From positions 496,001 to 560,000 of the forward strand of contig MU385723.1 of the NCBI GenBank assembly GCA_022497155.1: 64,000 nt of DNA, read 5' to 3'. The notes beneath the pieces are model-generated. The model was not told the DNA's origin and ran no database searches. It was given only the letters and a program-made list of their open reading frames with translations. Position numbers and translations under genes: made by a program. This DNA comes from Whalleya microplaca. Its lineage: Eukaryota > Ascomycota > Sordariomycetes > Xylariales > Xylariaceae. This document shows, in pieces, positions 33,695 through 46,817 of the stretch (within the stretch, counting starts at the first letter, position 1; every line of letters begins with the position of its first letter).

Positions 33695-35413
33695 CTACCC
33701 AAGTCTGAAAATCCACCCATCCCCCAACCTCTCATTCCTTTCGCTCAGCCCACCAAACACGAGCACGGCATTCTCTTCCAAATCCCCCAGCGGCGCGCTC
33801 GCCAACCAGCCCCTGGGCTCCGGACCGCGGACATCGAGGGGGTCATCGTCGTCGTACGGACCGGTGGAGACGCGCGTCCACTTGCCCTCGCCGGTCTTGC
33901 GCCCAACAGCGTGCATGACGGAGTCGGCGAAGCTGGCGAGCGTCCGGCCGACGGGGGGAACCTGGAAGGCCCAGACGTCGGACCAGAAGGCGCCGGCGCC
34001 GGCGTGGCCGGCGGCGCTCGGGCTGCGCTCGCCCAGCTGCAGCACCAGGTACTCGCGGCCGCCGCCGCCGAGCACGAGCTCCAGGCTCGCGACGCTGCGG
34101 TTGCCGGGCCACTCCTCATCTCTTGCTGGCACGAGCTTCGCTGCTGCTGCCTCTTCATCTATTGTGGTTGGGGTTCCGGCGGAGGTGGTGGTGGCGCTGA
34201 TGGAACCTGGTGCTAATAAAGATTGCCACTCGCCCCGCGCGAACACGCCCACCTCGCCGCGGCTGACGCGGTCGTCGAACTCGTCGAGCGCGAGCTCAAG
34301 CACGTCCAGCTGCCCGCCCTGCTCGGCCGCGCCGTCGAACCCGCCGAAGCGGTACAGGCGGCCCTTGGCGAGGGCGAGGGCGGGCCCGCCGCGCGCCGGC
34401 CCGGGCGCCGCCGGCAGTTCCTTCCAGGTGCGGCTGCGGACGTCGAAGGCCCAGACGTCGCCGGTGCGCGCGCCGCCGGCCAGGCAGCCGCCGTGGATGA
34501 TCAACGTGCCGAACCCGGCGTCCTCCTCGTCCGTCGCGTGCGCCGCGATGCTGCCCGTGATCGGCCGCTGCGGGATCCCGACCTCGGCCGAGTCGCCCTC
34601 CGCCCACTCCTTCCAGCTCGACGTCCGCCGGACCGGCTTGATCGCGAAGTCGCGCGGCTTGTCGGTCGCCACGGCCGCGAAGTAGCTGCGTGCCGGCGGC
34701 ACGGGACTGTTGCGGGAGGGGTCCAGGTGGGTCCAGGTGTGTGTCTTCGTCTCGAAGACCCAGACGCGGCCGTTCTCGTCGAGCGTTTCGGAGGCCGCGC
34801 TGCGCCCGCCGAATATGAAGATACGGGAACCGATCACGGCGCTGGCATGGCCAATGCGAGGGCGAGGGACGTCGGATGCAAAGTCCGGGGCCTTGCCTTT
34901 GGCAGTGGTGGCAGAGGAGGGTTCCGTTTCATCATCAATGGCTGCCGCCGTGGTAGGTGGAGAGGATAGCGGAACGTCAGTTAGAGGGTCCTTGAGCTCA
35001 GCTGCGGTTTCGTCCTCCTCGGAGATGGCTTTAGGCGCCGTCTCAGGATAGAGATCCTTGGGAGTTGGTCTAGCCTTCACGGTGTAATAGTCGGCGGAAG
35101 CACTATTTGACGGCAGTGTGATGACGTGCATGTCATTGTCAACAGGCTTGCGAGGCTCAACTTCGCCGCCAAAGATGTATGCGTTGCCAGCAACAATGTC
35201 GAGCGAATGCGAGGAACGTGGTAGAGACGGGATGGAGATGTGTTGCCAGGTGCCCTTCATAGTCGAGTGACTCGCCTTACGAGGCATGCGAGGCAGCTGC
35301 GGCATATGGGGCATCTGGGGCATCTGAGGCATTGAGGGCATCGAGGGCATGTTGCCCGGTACTGAATTCAGCAGGTCGGTGCCACGACGCTTCAGCTTCC
35401 CAAACGACTCCAT
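33695..35413 (-). CDS. Kelch-repeat protein
   Basis: Intronless, 572 aa. After a short basic start (MESFGKLKRRG) comes a low-complexity Met/Pro tract of MPSMPSMPQMPQMPHMP type (residues ~20-45). Then come Kelch-like beta-propeller blades: SSHSLDIVAGNAYIFGGE, then GHASAVIGSRIFIFGGRS with WVFETKTHTWTHLD, GTLIIHGG with VWAFDVRSRTWKELP, GGPALALAKGRLYRFGGFDG, and NAVLVFGGLSERNERLGDGW. About five blades with GG doublets and W residues can be seen. A disordered Thr/Glu/Ala-rich insert (~130-190) separates the first and second blades. Kelch propellers mediate protein binding; this one has no BTB, F-box or other catalytic partner. Similar fungal proteins are annotated only as galactose-oxidase/Kelch-like. 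The 3' half is very GC-rich, giving long shadow frames on the other strand. Confidence 0.88.
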   Translation of the reverse strand: MESFGKLKRRGTDLLNSVPGNMPSMPSMPQMPQMPHMPQLPRMPRKASHSTMKGTWQHISIPSLPRSSHSLDIVAGNAYIFGGEVEPRKPVDNDMHVITLPSNSASADYYTVKARPTPKDLYPETAPKAISEEDETAAELKDPLTDVPLSSPPTTAAAIDDETEPSSATTAKGKAPDFASDVPRPRIGHASAVIGSRIFIFGGRSAASETLDENGRVWVFETKTHTWTHLDPSRNSPVPPARSYFAAVATDKPRDFAIKPVRRTSSWKEWAEGDSAEVGIPQRPITGSIAAHATDEEDAGFGTLIIHGGCLAGGARTGDVWAFDVRSRTWKELPAAPGPARGGPALALAKGRLYRFGGFDGAAEQGGQLDVLELALDEFDDRVSRGEVGVFARGEWQSLLAPGSISATTTSAGTPTTIDEEAAAAKLVPARDEEWPGNRSVASLELVLGGGGREYLVLQLGERSPSAAGHAGAGAFWSDVWAFQVPPVGRTLASFADSVMHAVGRKTGEGKWTRVSTGPYDDDDPLDVRGPEPRGWLASAPLGDLEENAVLVFGGLSERNERLGDGWIFRLG

Positions 35414-38400
35414 ACTGGCAACGACTGCAATTCAATCGAATGAATCGGTCCAAGTGCCGTAAAGGTACTTGAGTGTGAAAGAGTATGGAAGCTCTAATGT
35501 AAGTGGTTCTTGTTCCTGAGACCTGAACTGAAGACGCCTTGCGGCGACGTGACGTAAGATGGGGCAGATGGGGGAAATGGGATGATGATCGTATGGAGTT
35601 GAAGGAGAAAGCTGATAGGACTTTGAGAGACAAAGAAATGCAGGAATACGAGGAATTGGAAAAGATTAGATAGACGGGCCTGACGGGGAGGCTTAGCCAG
35701 TGTTTAGTCGCGGTACCAGATAGATGAAGGATGGATCCTGTAGGTATTACCAGTATTATCTAGTTGCATCACGGCGGAGCTGTACATACAATACCTACCT
35801 TTGAAGCAACACAGCAAGGCTCAGCAGCTAAGCCCTAATCTGACGTCGCACCGATTGAAGTTAGGCGGTTAGTCAGACTCAAGGGGTCCCATCTTTTTTT
35901 ACTCTAGCCAATGATAGCCAATGATATATGTCGTTTCACGAGTTCCCCGGGGTTTCGAGTGTCATCAATAATGGACCTCGTCTAAGTACATACAAGAGAG
36001 ACAAGTCTAATAAGCATCAGTTCAGACTATTTACAGTTTTGTAAGGAATTGCTGCTACCTAACTGAACACATCTTAAATCGCATATCAGGGCAGTCATGG
36101 CAAGCGAGATAAGCAAAGCCCCAAGTCGAGGTGATACTGTATAATAGTGACTTTAGGCCGGTAACGATCAATTTCTTTAACCTCTATAAAGGAGGTTTCT
36201 AACCGTATAAACACTACTTGTGTCGCGATCACTCAACTACAGTTAAGAATCTTTGCCAGCCTACGAAAGCGTCCCAGTATCCATTTTTATTTCTTCTCTA
36301 CGGCTGGAATAATAGCGAAAAGCTAATCATATATCCTCTTTCCGATAGTCAATTTCCCTAGTACTGTGAAGTCTCTAGGTCAGCGTAGGCCATGGAACGG
36401 GCTAAGACTCACATCTAAAGGATCTATCCTGGCCACAACTTGAGCACGTCTGTGTGCTATATATCTCAGGCAGACTTTCGATAGACTCGGGGGGGGGGGC
36501 TATCGAGGCTGTTCGATCCTCTAAAACGTCTACTTCCACCGGTAGTCATTATATATTTCGGTATGCTCTATGACTTTTGAACGGTACCAACCTTCGAACT
36601 TCGAGTGTTGATAGGATTAGAAGTGGATGTACGCGGGCCGGTCGCTTGGGAGAGAGTTTCGCTATTTGGGAATGGCGATCGCGCTTCTTGAAAGAGCTAC
36701 CTGGTCTACTTTGATTTCTGCGCACGAAATCAACACGGCAGAGCACAGATATAACCCATATTTTTCCCACGGCACTGATGGCTATGCCGGCTATCGTCCT
36801 GTTGCTCAGAGTGGGCTTTGTGTTGGGATTATCCGCTAAACCTCTGCCAGTGTGCGTCAGGCTGTTGATTTTGCTGCAGCGCCACCGACTTACATCCATC
36901 TGATAAGTGAGCTGAAAGAATCTAGATCAGCGTATTGGATGAGCTGCAGCGAAAGAATTGAGCGCTCGGGGGTTAAGCTTTCCAGCACATGCCCTTATGC
37001 TCAGCGACAGGAAGTCTGCCTAGGTTGATGTCCCATAGTAAAAGATCCATGACTACCAGCGTTGCGAAATGTCCTTGGCTCACATGCGTCTATGGATTTT
37101 TATATCCACGCACTTATTACTTGCCTCTCGAGCCTTGTAGATTATCTACGATACGAAGATGACCAGTTTTTCCATTCATCGTCTCCTACTTCGAGTTTGG
37201 CAAATCAAGAATGCAAGCGACACACGCCAGATCTCGCATATGCAGCACTTCCATGGATATAATATTTCAGTATCTTGCGGTAACCATTCCGTGTCCAGTG
37301 TCTCTTCGTTTAAGGATAAGCTCTGTAATTTGTGGAAAAGGTCTACTAGTTTAAGCTCTTTATATATGTTAGTTCCCCTATTTCAAAGTGAGTGTTATGC
37401 AATAGAGTAAATGAGCACCAGAACATAGCCAACACTCACAAAGAGGCACTTTTATTGGTATCACACATGAGAATAACTTCCGCTCATATTGAAATGTAGG
37501 AACATACCGCTTCACAAAGACCTATCGTCTTTAGCTCATCCACGACGGAAACTAATACCACTTCAGGTGCAAGCCTATAAATCAGGAAACTTCAATCCAA
37601 TATAATCAATCAACAGGTCTGGACAATCATTCCCGGTGAGCCCTTTGCATGATCTAGATGTTGAGAGCTGACCCGGAAGATAAATGCGATGTACAAAGAG
37701 TGAGGTCGTGAATATTGAAGGGAATTCAACAACTATGATATTATAGATCTAGGCCACAATAACAGGTCCTCGCCGGATCCAGCAATGTAGGCATACATAT
37801 CATGTTCATTTCGTAGACAGCGCAGTATAATATTCGCCATCAGTATGATAAGAACCAGTAACCCATCGAGTTACGACCACGTAAGATCTCAGACGCCTAT
37901 GAGTTATTCGGTCCTTTCCACACATTTCTCCTTAGCTACAGCTACTAAATCATCGCATATCAGGCAATGGGGCCAACAACTAGGGGGCCAGAGTCCTACC
38001 AACCGATTTCTCCACTTTCTCGATCTCAACTGTGCCTCAAGCCCCCAACGAAGCTGTGGCCTGATGGGGGCGAGGATAGAAGCGTTGGTGTTTCAAAGTG
38101 TGCACAAGTCTACACGTACATACGCGCGATCATACCTAGCACGGGCAAGCTTGGTTAAAGTTCAGGTACTTGGCGACAGTTAGGTAGAGCTCTTGAGCCT
38201 AATGGCACGTCATGATCTGCGGATGTGGTAGCGAGAGAACTGGACCGTGATCCTCCTAGGATAATCATTTCAGATGCTAGTTCAAGTAACTCTCATTCAT
38301 GTGTTGGCTGACGGTGTTGGTAAAGATCAAGTAAACATGGTTAGGGCCTTCTATCGCCCGGAGTACGGTCGAGTCATGATAAAGGGTTTTTTCAGATTGA

Positions 38401-40545
38401 AAGAGTCATGATACACCTTAACTCCGACATGTCAAATACGCGAGCCGTGACATCTGAGCATCCTCACCAATAACCGAGCAAGTATTTCCATATTAGATGA
38501 TATTATTACGAAGGCATGCTCGTACGACACACCTTATCCTGCTGCCAGGGGAAGAAAAATTCTAGTAACTTTTTGATAGGCCATGTGAATATATCTCCCA
38601 ACCGGCCGGGGTTTCCGTAGCGGAGCGGCTGAGAATCATGTCCTCTAGTTCTAGAATCGTTCAGTCCGCGTGTATTGTGCGTCGGGCATGATACCTAGTT
38701 TAGGCCTCAGCTTGACCGCAGCTTCAGAAATTGAACATGTGATGACGCCATTCTCGGAGCCACGTTCCCACGACGTCTGGACTCTAATCAAGATAAACCG
38801 GCGGATTCCATTATGGAACCATAGAATCAATGGGTTTGCTTCTTTCTCGTCCGCATTCATGCGACATTTCTGGCTCCCTAGTGGTATCAAGCCCCGATGT
38901 AATCCCAGGCATACGAGTGACTATTGCGACGCCCGTACATGGATGAAGATCTATCTCGGTCCCTAGATCCGAACATGATTCATCACAAAGGCTTTTCGCG
39001 TCTATCGCTGGGGGCTTTGCTTCTGTTCCTGAAGTCACCGCGCTGGCTTATAGATTTATATGTCGCCAATCTTGCTATCGCGTATAGCTGCACGTGGACC
39101 CAACTCCTTTCCAGGGTCTTCCTTGAGCGAACGCCTTCATTAGTAGCTGCAGAATAGGAAGAGGCTTCCGAGTTTCTTTAGCGGAGGGCTTCCTGGGTTC
39201 TGGGATTTGTGTAAACGTTCTCAACTAGTAGGTATAACCAAAGTATGTAATCAGTCCCTGAGCGAAGATCCCATTTAAATACGGACTAGATTGTTCTCCA
39301 GGTTAGCCACGACTACGGATGTACAGAACTATTAAAATAACTCAGCCAGGGTTTCACGAAATTCACCTTTCTTTTTCCGATGTGAAGAAGTAAAGGGGTT
39401 AGCAAGGTCCCAATCGAAGTTCCCACGTCAATCTTTCGTCAATCAATTAATTATAGAACTCAAAATAAATGGGTGTCGTCTACTGTTCGAAAAGACGGTA
39501 GGCGGTTGCGACGGGATCGATTGGGGTCGATTTTATGACTTACATGGAGGATCTGTCTTAGACAGGTGATTACGAAGGTATCTGCAGTGGAGGTAGCCGG
39601 GCACAACCGCCACTTGAATCCTGCCGAGCCCGCACCGGTAATTGGAACCAGTGATGATTGGGTACATGCCACAGTAGTTCGAATATGTTGGTGTACTCCC
39701 TACTCCGTAATGCATCGTGAATTGTGCCACCGGCAGCGCTTAGTCGTACATATGTATATTTCCCCGGGTTCTTGGAGCGGGACGCTAAGACAGCCGAGTC
39801 TCGAGCAGGCTTAGCATAATTCTATTTTAGCAGGTTCTACCGTATGGAGCACAGGAAAAGCGAGCCATCTAAGCCCTTTTCAACTAGCGCTGCAAGTGCT
39901 CGAATCCAGTAGGTACGTTAGTTCGGATGATGTGGTGGCGCAGGGTCAGATAAGATACTGCGTAGAGATGGCTGTAAGATTCGAGGCGTAGGAAAAAGAA
40001 ACATTCCAAAGCCACTATGCACTGGCGATCTTGAATGCCTCCGACTTTTTGACCATATTCTGCTTCTTCAACCGGTCAGACATCATAGTTCGAACGCCTG
40101 CATGTCTGCCTACAGAACGCCCCATTCACGAGGATTGACACTTGAGTTGAGATATCGTATGCTTTCTCACTTTGATATTCTCTTCGGAAATCAGGGAACT
40201 TCCAATTTGTGAGAAAGAAGAAAAAAGCTTGTACGAGCTCTTTGAACATCTAACCATACATTAACAATATCTATCTTGATAGCTGGACTAAGTCGTAAAG
40301 TCATAACACGTCAAACAAGCCGTTTTGATCATACTACTTGAATCATCCCCAAGCCCCTTCCCATATGTAAGCTGAACAGATATGTGCCACTAGTATTACA
40401 AAGCCAGTAGGAGATTTAAAAGCACGAAATTGCCAATTGGAACAATATTGTGTACACGTGCACGCCAGTATACAACCCTATAGCTTGTAATAGGAAGAAG
40501 AAAAAAAGTAGAGAAAAGCGGGACAGTCAGGCCAGGCTAGATGTA
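35414..40545. other. Gene-poor region, 5.1 kb
   Basis: The Kelch promoter lies at its left end. Beyond it I see no intact gene. A run of ten G lies at about 36489. Open frames around 37.8-39.2 kb read somewhat like protein in places (for example plus 38670-38966) but have no supporting splice sites or family resemblance. Confidence 0.5.
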
Positions 40546-42312
40546 TCACTCGTCGACTTCCTCACCCTCCGCATCCTCGTCCTCATCTACGAGGGCCGCG
40601 GTTCGCGAGCTACCGTCGGGCTTCAAGGGGTTGCGTAGTTCCCATTGCCCCTTTTCTCCTCGCCCAATGATGGCGATGTCGGCACGCGTAGCCCAATCAG
40701 TCAAAGTCTGGTCGTTCTCTCCACCGAACTTGATCTGTGGCTCTGCACCAGAAACGGCCTTTTCGAGATGTTTCGCAACATGTTCCATGCGATCATCCCA
40801 GGCGGATTGGCCGTCGAAGCGAGTAGTGCAGCCGATTGCTGGACATCGCATGTGAGTGGGAAGTGCGCATCGGCTTCGTTTTGCCTTTTCCTGGTGCTCC
40901 CGCTCGAGTGGCTCCCAATCGGGAACCGTCTTTTTCAGCTTAACTTGTCTCTTCAGATGTGCAGGAATATGCATGCGCCGGAGATGTTGTGTATACAGGT
41001 CTTTGCGGTTGAATATAGTACCTTCAGGAAGATTTGTCGTACAAGTAATTTGATGTCGAGAACAGTCGGCACTGTTCTGGCGGGAAGCCGTGGACTTGTT
41101 GGGGTCGTTCGAAACTTTGGAGCATTGGTCTTGTTGACAAACCCAATAATTCAGAATGAGGTGCTGAGAAGAACAATGTCGTTTCCATTCATTTTTGCTA
41201 GCAAAGGTGGAGGTGCAGCCAGCGAATTCGAAGACGCATATGAAAGGCCGAGTGTGTTGCTTCTTGATATGATTCTGCAGGCCGCTCTCATCCTTGAAAA
41301 CGACAGGTTTGGAGCATTCTGGGCAAGCAAAAGTGCCTTTTGACCCATGTATTGTGGGTTTGGATGCCGGCTTGTTCATTGCGGAGCCGTTTAGTTCAGT
41401 CTTTGGCCGTTTTGCCCCGTGGTTAGGCTGAGAAGTACTCGGCCGTTTGCGACTTCTAGTACTGCGACTAGTATTGGAAACTGTTCGTTTGTGCTTCTTG
41501 ATTGGACTATAATCTTCATCGTCGTCTTGCTCAATCTTCACCTTGGGAGCTTCAACTTCCTCGCCAGACATGGCTTCGTCATCTGGTTCGAATGATGGAT
41601 GAACTCCGTTGATTCCGGATATGAGAACTTCCTTTTTCACCTCTGGGGCAATACTCTCGGGGCTCATCGGTCGGTCAAGTTCAAATGACTGTGACTCATT
41701 GCACAAGTCTGTATGGGTAACACTGTCGTCGCTTGACATGCTGAAACCCCTTGATGGGAATTGAGGCCCCGAGTTGTCCTCGTAGTAGTTTTGCGATGTC
41801 TCTTGAAAGGGATTGACATCTCCGGGCTTCACGCAATCATCGGCGAGACCAGTGAACTGGCACAACTGACTATGAGAGCCATAATTCTCGAATTGACTAG
41901 AATATGGGGTGTCCGTGTCTGTGGTTGTTGCTGGTGAGTGTATTTGGTAATAATCACTTTCCATTGGCGGGCTCAAGGCACTACTACACGCCGAAGACGA
42001 GTGAGAGTATGAAGGCGAATCACGGCGTTGAAGCAGGCCGGATGGAAGTGGCGGCACACCATCAGGTCCTCGGTTTACGATACCTGATAGTCCGGGGTTA
42101 AGCATTGAATACCCCAAAAACGTAGATTTATCGTTGTCTGTCAGGTAGCGCTGCATTTGAGGAGGGCTCCAAGGACCGGTAAACTGTGTTGGGGAGTCAG
42201 AGGGTTCAAGAATTGGGTCGATCATGTCGTCCATTGGCGCATCAATCGTCGAATTCCCCATGTAGAGCGGCAGCTGCGTTGCGTCTGAGTACGGATAGGG
42301 TTGGTACGACAT
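40546..42312 (-). CDS. C2H2 zinc-finger transcription factor
   Basis: Intronless, 588 aa. The N-terminal ~300 residues are Ser/Pro/Asp-rich and disordered, with acidic patches that could activate transcription, then a basic stretch (KKHKRTVSNTSRSTRSRKRP) likely to be a nuclear signal. A zinc-finger array follows: FACPECSKPVVFKDESGLQNH (finger 1), FICVFEFAGCTSTF with SKNEWKRH...QH (finger 2), a degenerate third finger around YWVCQQDQCSKV to QHLRRMH, and MRCPAIGCTTRFD with WDDRMEHVAKH (finger 4). The C-terminus is acidic (VDEDEDAEGEEVDE). The same order of fingers occurs in the gene at 48228-50883, so the two are probably paralogs. Target genes are unknown. Confidence 0.88.
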   Translation of the reverse strand: MSYQPYPYSDATQLPLYMGNSTIDAPMDDMIDPILEPSDSPTQFTGPWSPPQMQRYLTDNDKSTFLGYSMLNPGLSGIVNRGPDGVPPLPSGLLQRRDSPSYSHSSSACSSALSPPMESDYYQIHSPATTTDTDTPYSSQFENYGSHSQLCQFTGLADDCVKPGDVNPFQETSQNYYEDNSGPQFPSRGFSMSSDDSVTHTDLCNESQSFELDRPMSPESIAPEVKKEVLISGINGVHPSFEPDDEAMSGEEVEAPKVKIEQDDDEDYSPIKKHKRTVSNTSRSTRSRKRPSTSQPNHGAKRPKTELNGSAMNKPASKPTIHGSKGTFACPECSKPVVFKDESGLQNHIKKQHTRPFICVFEFAGCTSTFASKNEWKRHCSSQHLILNYWVCQQDQCSKVSNDPNKSTASRQNSADCSRHQITCTTNLPEGTIFNRKDLYTQHLRRMHIPAHLKRQVKLKKTVPDWEPLEREHQEKAKRSRCALPTHMRCPAIGCTTRFDGQSAWDDRMEHVAKHLEKAVSGAEPQIKFGGENDQTLTDWATRADIAIIGRGEKGQWELRNPLKPDGSSRTAALVDEDEDAEGEEVDE

Positions 42313-44944
42313 CTTTGTCGAGTGTTTTGCAGTTCTAGCTCTCCGCTAGAGTACGCAAACATGTATAAAGGTCGGAGCTGAGTGACCGTAAGTCACAATG
42401 AGAAGGAGTTGGGGTGTCGAAGAGTTAGACTTAAGATCTAATCCCGAGGTCTAGGGTATGGGGTCTTGTGTAAGGCTAGTCTATGTTTAATTCTTATAGA
42501 ACAAGCCGGCGGGAAATGAGGGAAGATAAAGATATAAACAGATATAGGCAAACGAAAGATGGTTTGCAAAACTGCGGATTCGGGTCTCAGATTGTGAAGT
42601 CAGACGTATGTATGGGGGGTGTAAACCCGGTCTTCCATCCGTTGCAAAGTGCACTTTGCAGGCAACAAGGGGGCGAAGCAGCCGGTATGAAGCAGCTCGC
42701 TCTATAAAGTATAGTCGACGCCATTGAGAAGAACCAACTTAAATAACCTATAACCGGGAGTTCAAGGGCACTACATGTGTTGGGCATCCTACTTACACCA
42801 GCTCTGAGGGGGGAAGATCCACGCGGAGCCGCATTCTGTGTACCTATGTATCTTCACAGGGAGTTGGGGGAAAAAAAAAGACAATGCCAAGAACAGAGCT
42901 GTGGGTCCGTGGCTGAGAGTGATTGCGGTCATTACCACTACCCTGCACGCGACTAGACACATGTTCCATACCCCTGACCTGGCACACTGGAACCACGTCA
43001 AGTACTGGTTGTTGGCGATTTGGACAAAAGCGACATCGATGCAAAAGTACCTAGTACACACGTACTCACTCATCTGGACTGACTACCTACTGCAAGTAGG
43101 TAGGTAGTGCGCGAACCATTCATGACGGTTCAGGGCTGACTACCGTCGTGATAGCTGCTGTAGGCCCATCGTTTCGCCAGCTTCAGTGACAAATGAAGCG
43201 ATATCACAGCAGAGTGAAAGCTGATTGGTAAACTAAAATGAAAATAGGGAATTTTCACATTCGTATCGCGCGTAGTCGAAGGAGCAATAGAATGCGTAGC
43301 GGTTGATGTGTAAAAACGTCCCCAGATTTGTGATTGAGGACGGATTGGAAAGGCGAAGAATTACAGCAATGGCGGCTTACAGGTCCTCCGCTGAGGCGCT
43401 CAATGAGGCACAACAACTGATGACACGCCATCTAGGCAGAATTCCCCAGCGGCACTCCAGATGGAACCTTTCGACGATTGCCGTCTGCATGACGAATTCT
43501 GGAATTCTCTACTTGCTGCATCGCAGAAATTGAGCGACATCCTTGAAGATTCTTTTTTGTTTTCCCGTGTCGGTCTCTAATATTGGCTCATGCTATCGTC
43601 AATTCGGTCGCCCGACTAAAGCGTCTTCTTGACGAGTTGCAGGGGTGCATCCGGATTCAGACCACTCAGAAACATGAACTAGTTATGTGTGTGTCGAATG
43701 GAATTTGGCGATCTAATGCGAAGTACTTAATTATTAAAATCTGGGACATGGTGATGGCAGGTTGCTTGACCGCCACCTCAATACGACCGGGCAAGAGGGA
43801 CTTGGGAACTAGGACAAAGGAATTAGGCTCGAGATAACGCTAGGACTCATGTACTCTGAACCTGCGCCGATTTCCAAAAAGTCGGACTGCGGCGTGGTCG
43901 AGTACTCGGGCACGCAATCGCCAATCGTTGCAGAGAATGGCCAACAGGCTAGGCCGGCCTCCCAGATTCGGACCAACTCAAAAGCTGAATGCAGGCCCGG
44001 CGGCTAGCTACTACTCAGACTCTCTGGGATGTTTTGGTTTTGGTTCAATGGGAAAAGAGGCAGCTGAAGATCAATGCCACTCTGTGTCTCATTCAGAACG
44101 TGGGCAGCGCTTCTCGATGCTACCGTTGGCTCGCAAAGAGCTGCGTTTGGGGGCCAACGGAGCGACGGTCAACATGGCCGTTGCTATCATGGTTATAAAG
44201 TATGCAGCATGTGAGATGAGATGATGGATAGGGAAATGGATGTTGGTGGGACCGAAGAGTTTTGAAAAAATGTGTAGGTCACTATTGCAAAGCAGAGAGG
44301 AATGGCGGCGACTAAATAACGGCGCTAAACCCGTCTTGGGTGACAACCCCACGCTACATGTAATTATCGACATTTGAATGTTGGTGATTGCGGGGTATTA
44401 GTACCTACATGTAGTGCATGTGCTGACTCCTCAGTCTTCAGATATCGACTTGGCCTGTGCTTCACCGAATGTACATACAAACTTATGTATGTACGTAATA
44501 AGTCAGGTAGTAGCTAAGATTACAGATATATCACACTGTGACGGTGATCCGCTATGAGAAGGCAACTACGGGTCGGAACGGTGTAAGCCGGCACTAGTCA
44601 TTATACATATCATTGATTATCGAGGCATCCTAAACACTTCTATTGTCAATTTGTTCATTCGCCCATCCGTTTATCTGCCCATTTGTACAAAACAGCCTCC
44701 CATGTGAGGAGTGGTGAGATGAGATGAGGCGCCATATTGGTATTGTTGTCTAATGTTGCCTTACCTCTGACAAATTTTCAACCCCACGGTTTTCTTGACA
44801 ATTGCCGTACCACGTCTACGAATGAGGTCATGGCCTTTTTTGGGATCAGTCACACCAAAAGCCACTATTGTAACCCTCAACCGAGTAATCATAGTCACGC
44901 ACTAAATGGCAAGGACAACGTGGTTGAGCCGCCTTGCCGGCCGC

Positions 44945-44974
44945 GATGTTGGTCGATGTTGGTCGACGTTGGTG
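44945..44974. repeat. 10-nt tandem repeat, three copies
   Basis: GATGTTGGTC twice exactly, then GACGTTGGTG. Confidence 0.6.
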
Positions 44975-46376
44975 TTGGCGGGGCCGAAAAAGAAGTCGTC
45001 ACTTATCTTAGGAAAATTCTACGGTCACGACGTGGAGGGGTTGATCACCACTCTAGTAGATGCCGCTCTCACCATTGGCTTGTTCGAGATATCACCGCCC
45101 CAGGTGGAACTGTCTGTCTGGTTGGAGGTGGCTGTGTGCGCGTCCCTCCGGCCCACCCACTCTTTCTGAAATACTACTCCGGATAGTAGCCGCAATTTTG
45201 CTGACCTGCTTACCCTCCATGTGAGACACCTATCTACGAGTATCTCTCCATATTTCTTGATCGGGACTCTTTCGCAACCAAGATCGTAGACACCGAGGGA
45301 AAGATGGGGGCTATTTCTGGAATGACCCGCTCAGACATGCGTTCCTTGCGTACTCTGCAGGTCCGGCTCAGTCGAATCGGACACCTAAGCGCGAGCAGGC
45401 TCGATACATAGTGTTACACACAATACGCACACGGGTGGCTCAGACAATGAGCCGATCCTGCTCCCACGGAGTTCAGACGTTCATTCTACCAGGAGGGCGG
45501 TACGATTGGAGATTACCATTCCTATGATCGAGAGGGTAAGTAGGTTATCTAGGTAGACCGATGGGTTAAGCGCCGGTGTGTATGCGTGACGTCGCACGAG
45601 GACTCTTGTCAAAACAGCACTTTGGGAAAAAATCAAGATTACAGCATGTTTCTGTTATCTTGAAGGTAGTACAGTACGTCGTTATAGTAGGACTCGATGC
45701 TTTCTGCCTACTGCGTAGAAACTGCAAAAAGAGGAACTATGACTGTAAAGTCCTTTTTGTAATCTACATGAGGATGAGTCCTAGTTCCAATCAAACTTCT
45801 GACGACTCGGCATAAGTGTGGCACGGGCTGCTGTGGCAATCGAAAGTGCACAATACCCCTGAGACGCATTTCTCCTCGTCTGTCGATCTCCACCCAGCGG
45901 GCCTTGCAGCATTGCCGTCTCTTCGACGTACTGAGTACGATGTATATATAGAAAAACACGGATTGAAGGCGTGATTCACTTGTTGCAATATCTATGGCTT
46001 CCTACGAGTCCGGAGCTGGCTAGGGCAAAATGAATGGAACGTAGATTTGGTCCGATCCCACTCTAGAAGATTAGCGAGATCACTCATTGTTTCCAGGTTA
46101 TCAAGTACTGTCAGTGCTTAGTTTAACGGAGCGGGTGTTTATCTCGCTCTGATCCTTCGTAAGGCCTAGAACCCGGAGCATCAGGTTTGATATCGCCACC
46201 ATCGCCCCTATACTTCACGCTTTGTTCTCCGGAGAGGATAGCGAAGGTGCTGGCTTACTCGATAGGCATTGCTTTTCATCTAACATTACGGATTATATGA
46301 GTTACAAATTAATTATCTAGGACTTCCCAAAGCAACACAGCAGGGTTATAAATATTTACCCCTGGATTTAACTTCA

Positions 46377-46817
46377 TCAAATCTTCTGCGTAACCGTTCC
46401 AGGTGAAACACACCTTGTCCATCAAGATATCTTCTATGCAAGCGCAAATTAAGACGTTGAAATATTTGACATCGCTAGATTATTATCAATTTATTTCGTC
46501 AACCACCTTGCAAGGTATTTTCACCTCGGAAGCGATGGCCGTTACGTACTATGACGCCTCTTCCAATGAGCTGCCTTTTATGGAATGACCTTCGGTGGAA
46601 GATCTGAGACGATCAGGACTGATAGTTTAACATTAGTAGTCAGGATTTGACCTGTGTTTACTTGATTGTGGTTTGCGCGTAGTCTGACTCCTTCAACAAA
46701 TGGCAAAACCAGTACTGCGAGTTACGCTTCAGGGCTTTAATCAAGAATCCAGAAGAGATTGCGTGGCTTGATGAATTGCCTGCCGAGATATCTGTTAACA
46801 AGTCTAGACATGGATGA
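46377..46817 (+). pseudogene. Coding relic with in-frame stops
   Basis: A plus-strand frame from 46377 reads as protein-like text (VTVPGETHLVHQDIFYASAN, then DVEIFDIARLLSIYFVNHLA) interrupted by TAA, TGA and TGA. A second open piece at 46683-46814, after a GTAG acceptor-like site, reads SFNKWQNQYCELRFRALIK then NPEEIAWLDELPAEISVNKS. No family is recognised. At least the TAA could come from CAA by a C-to-T change, as RIP would produce. A chance open frame is possible. Confidence 0.25.

Noticed and set aside
33683..34969. Several long plus-strand frames opposite the Kelch gene
   Set aside because: Low-complexity Ala/Gly/Arg/Pro shadows; the minus strand carries the Kelch repeats.
38601..38670. 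tRNA-like A-box sequence
   Set aside because: No matching B box or cloverleaf; no tRNA gene was found anywhere in the window by eye.
44737..45410. Protein-like frames near 45 kb
   Set aside because: Open stretches of 60-150 codons, but no family resemblance and no convincing exon joins; chance frames are expected in 64 kb.
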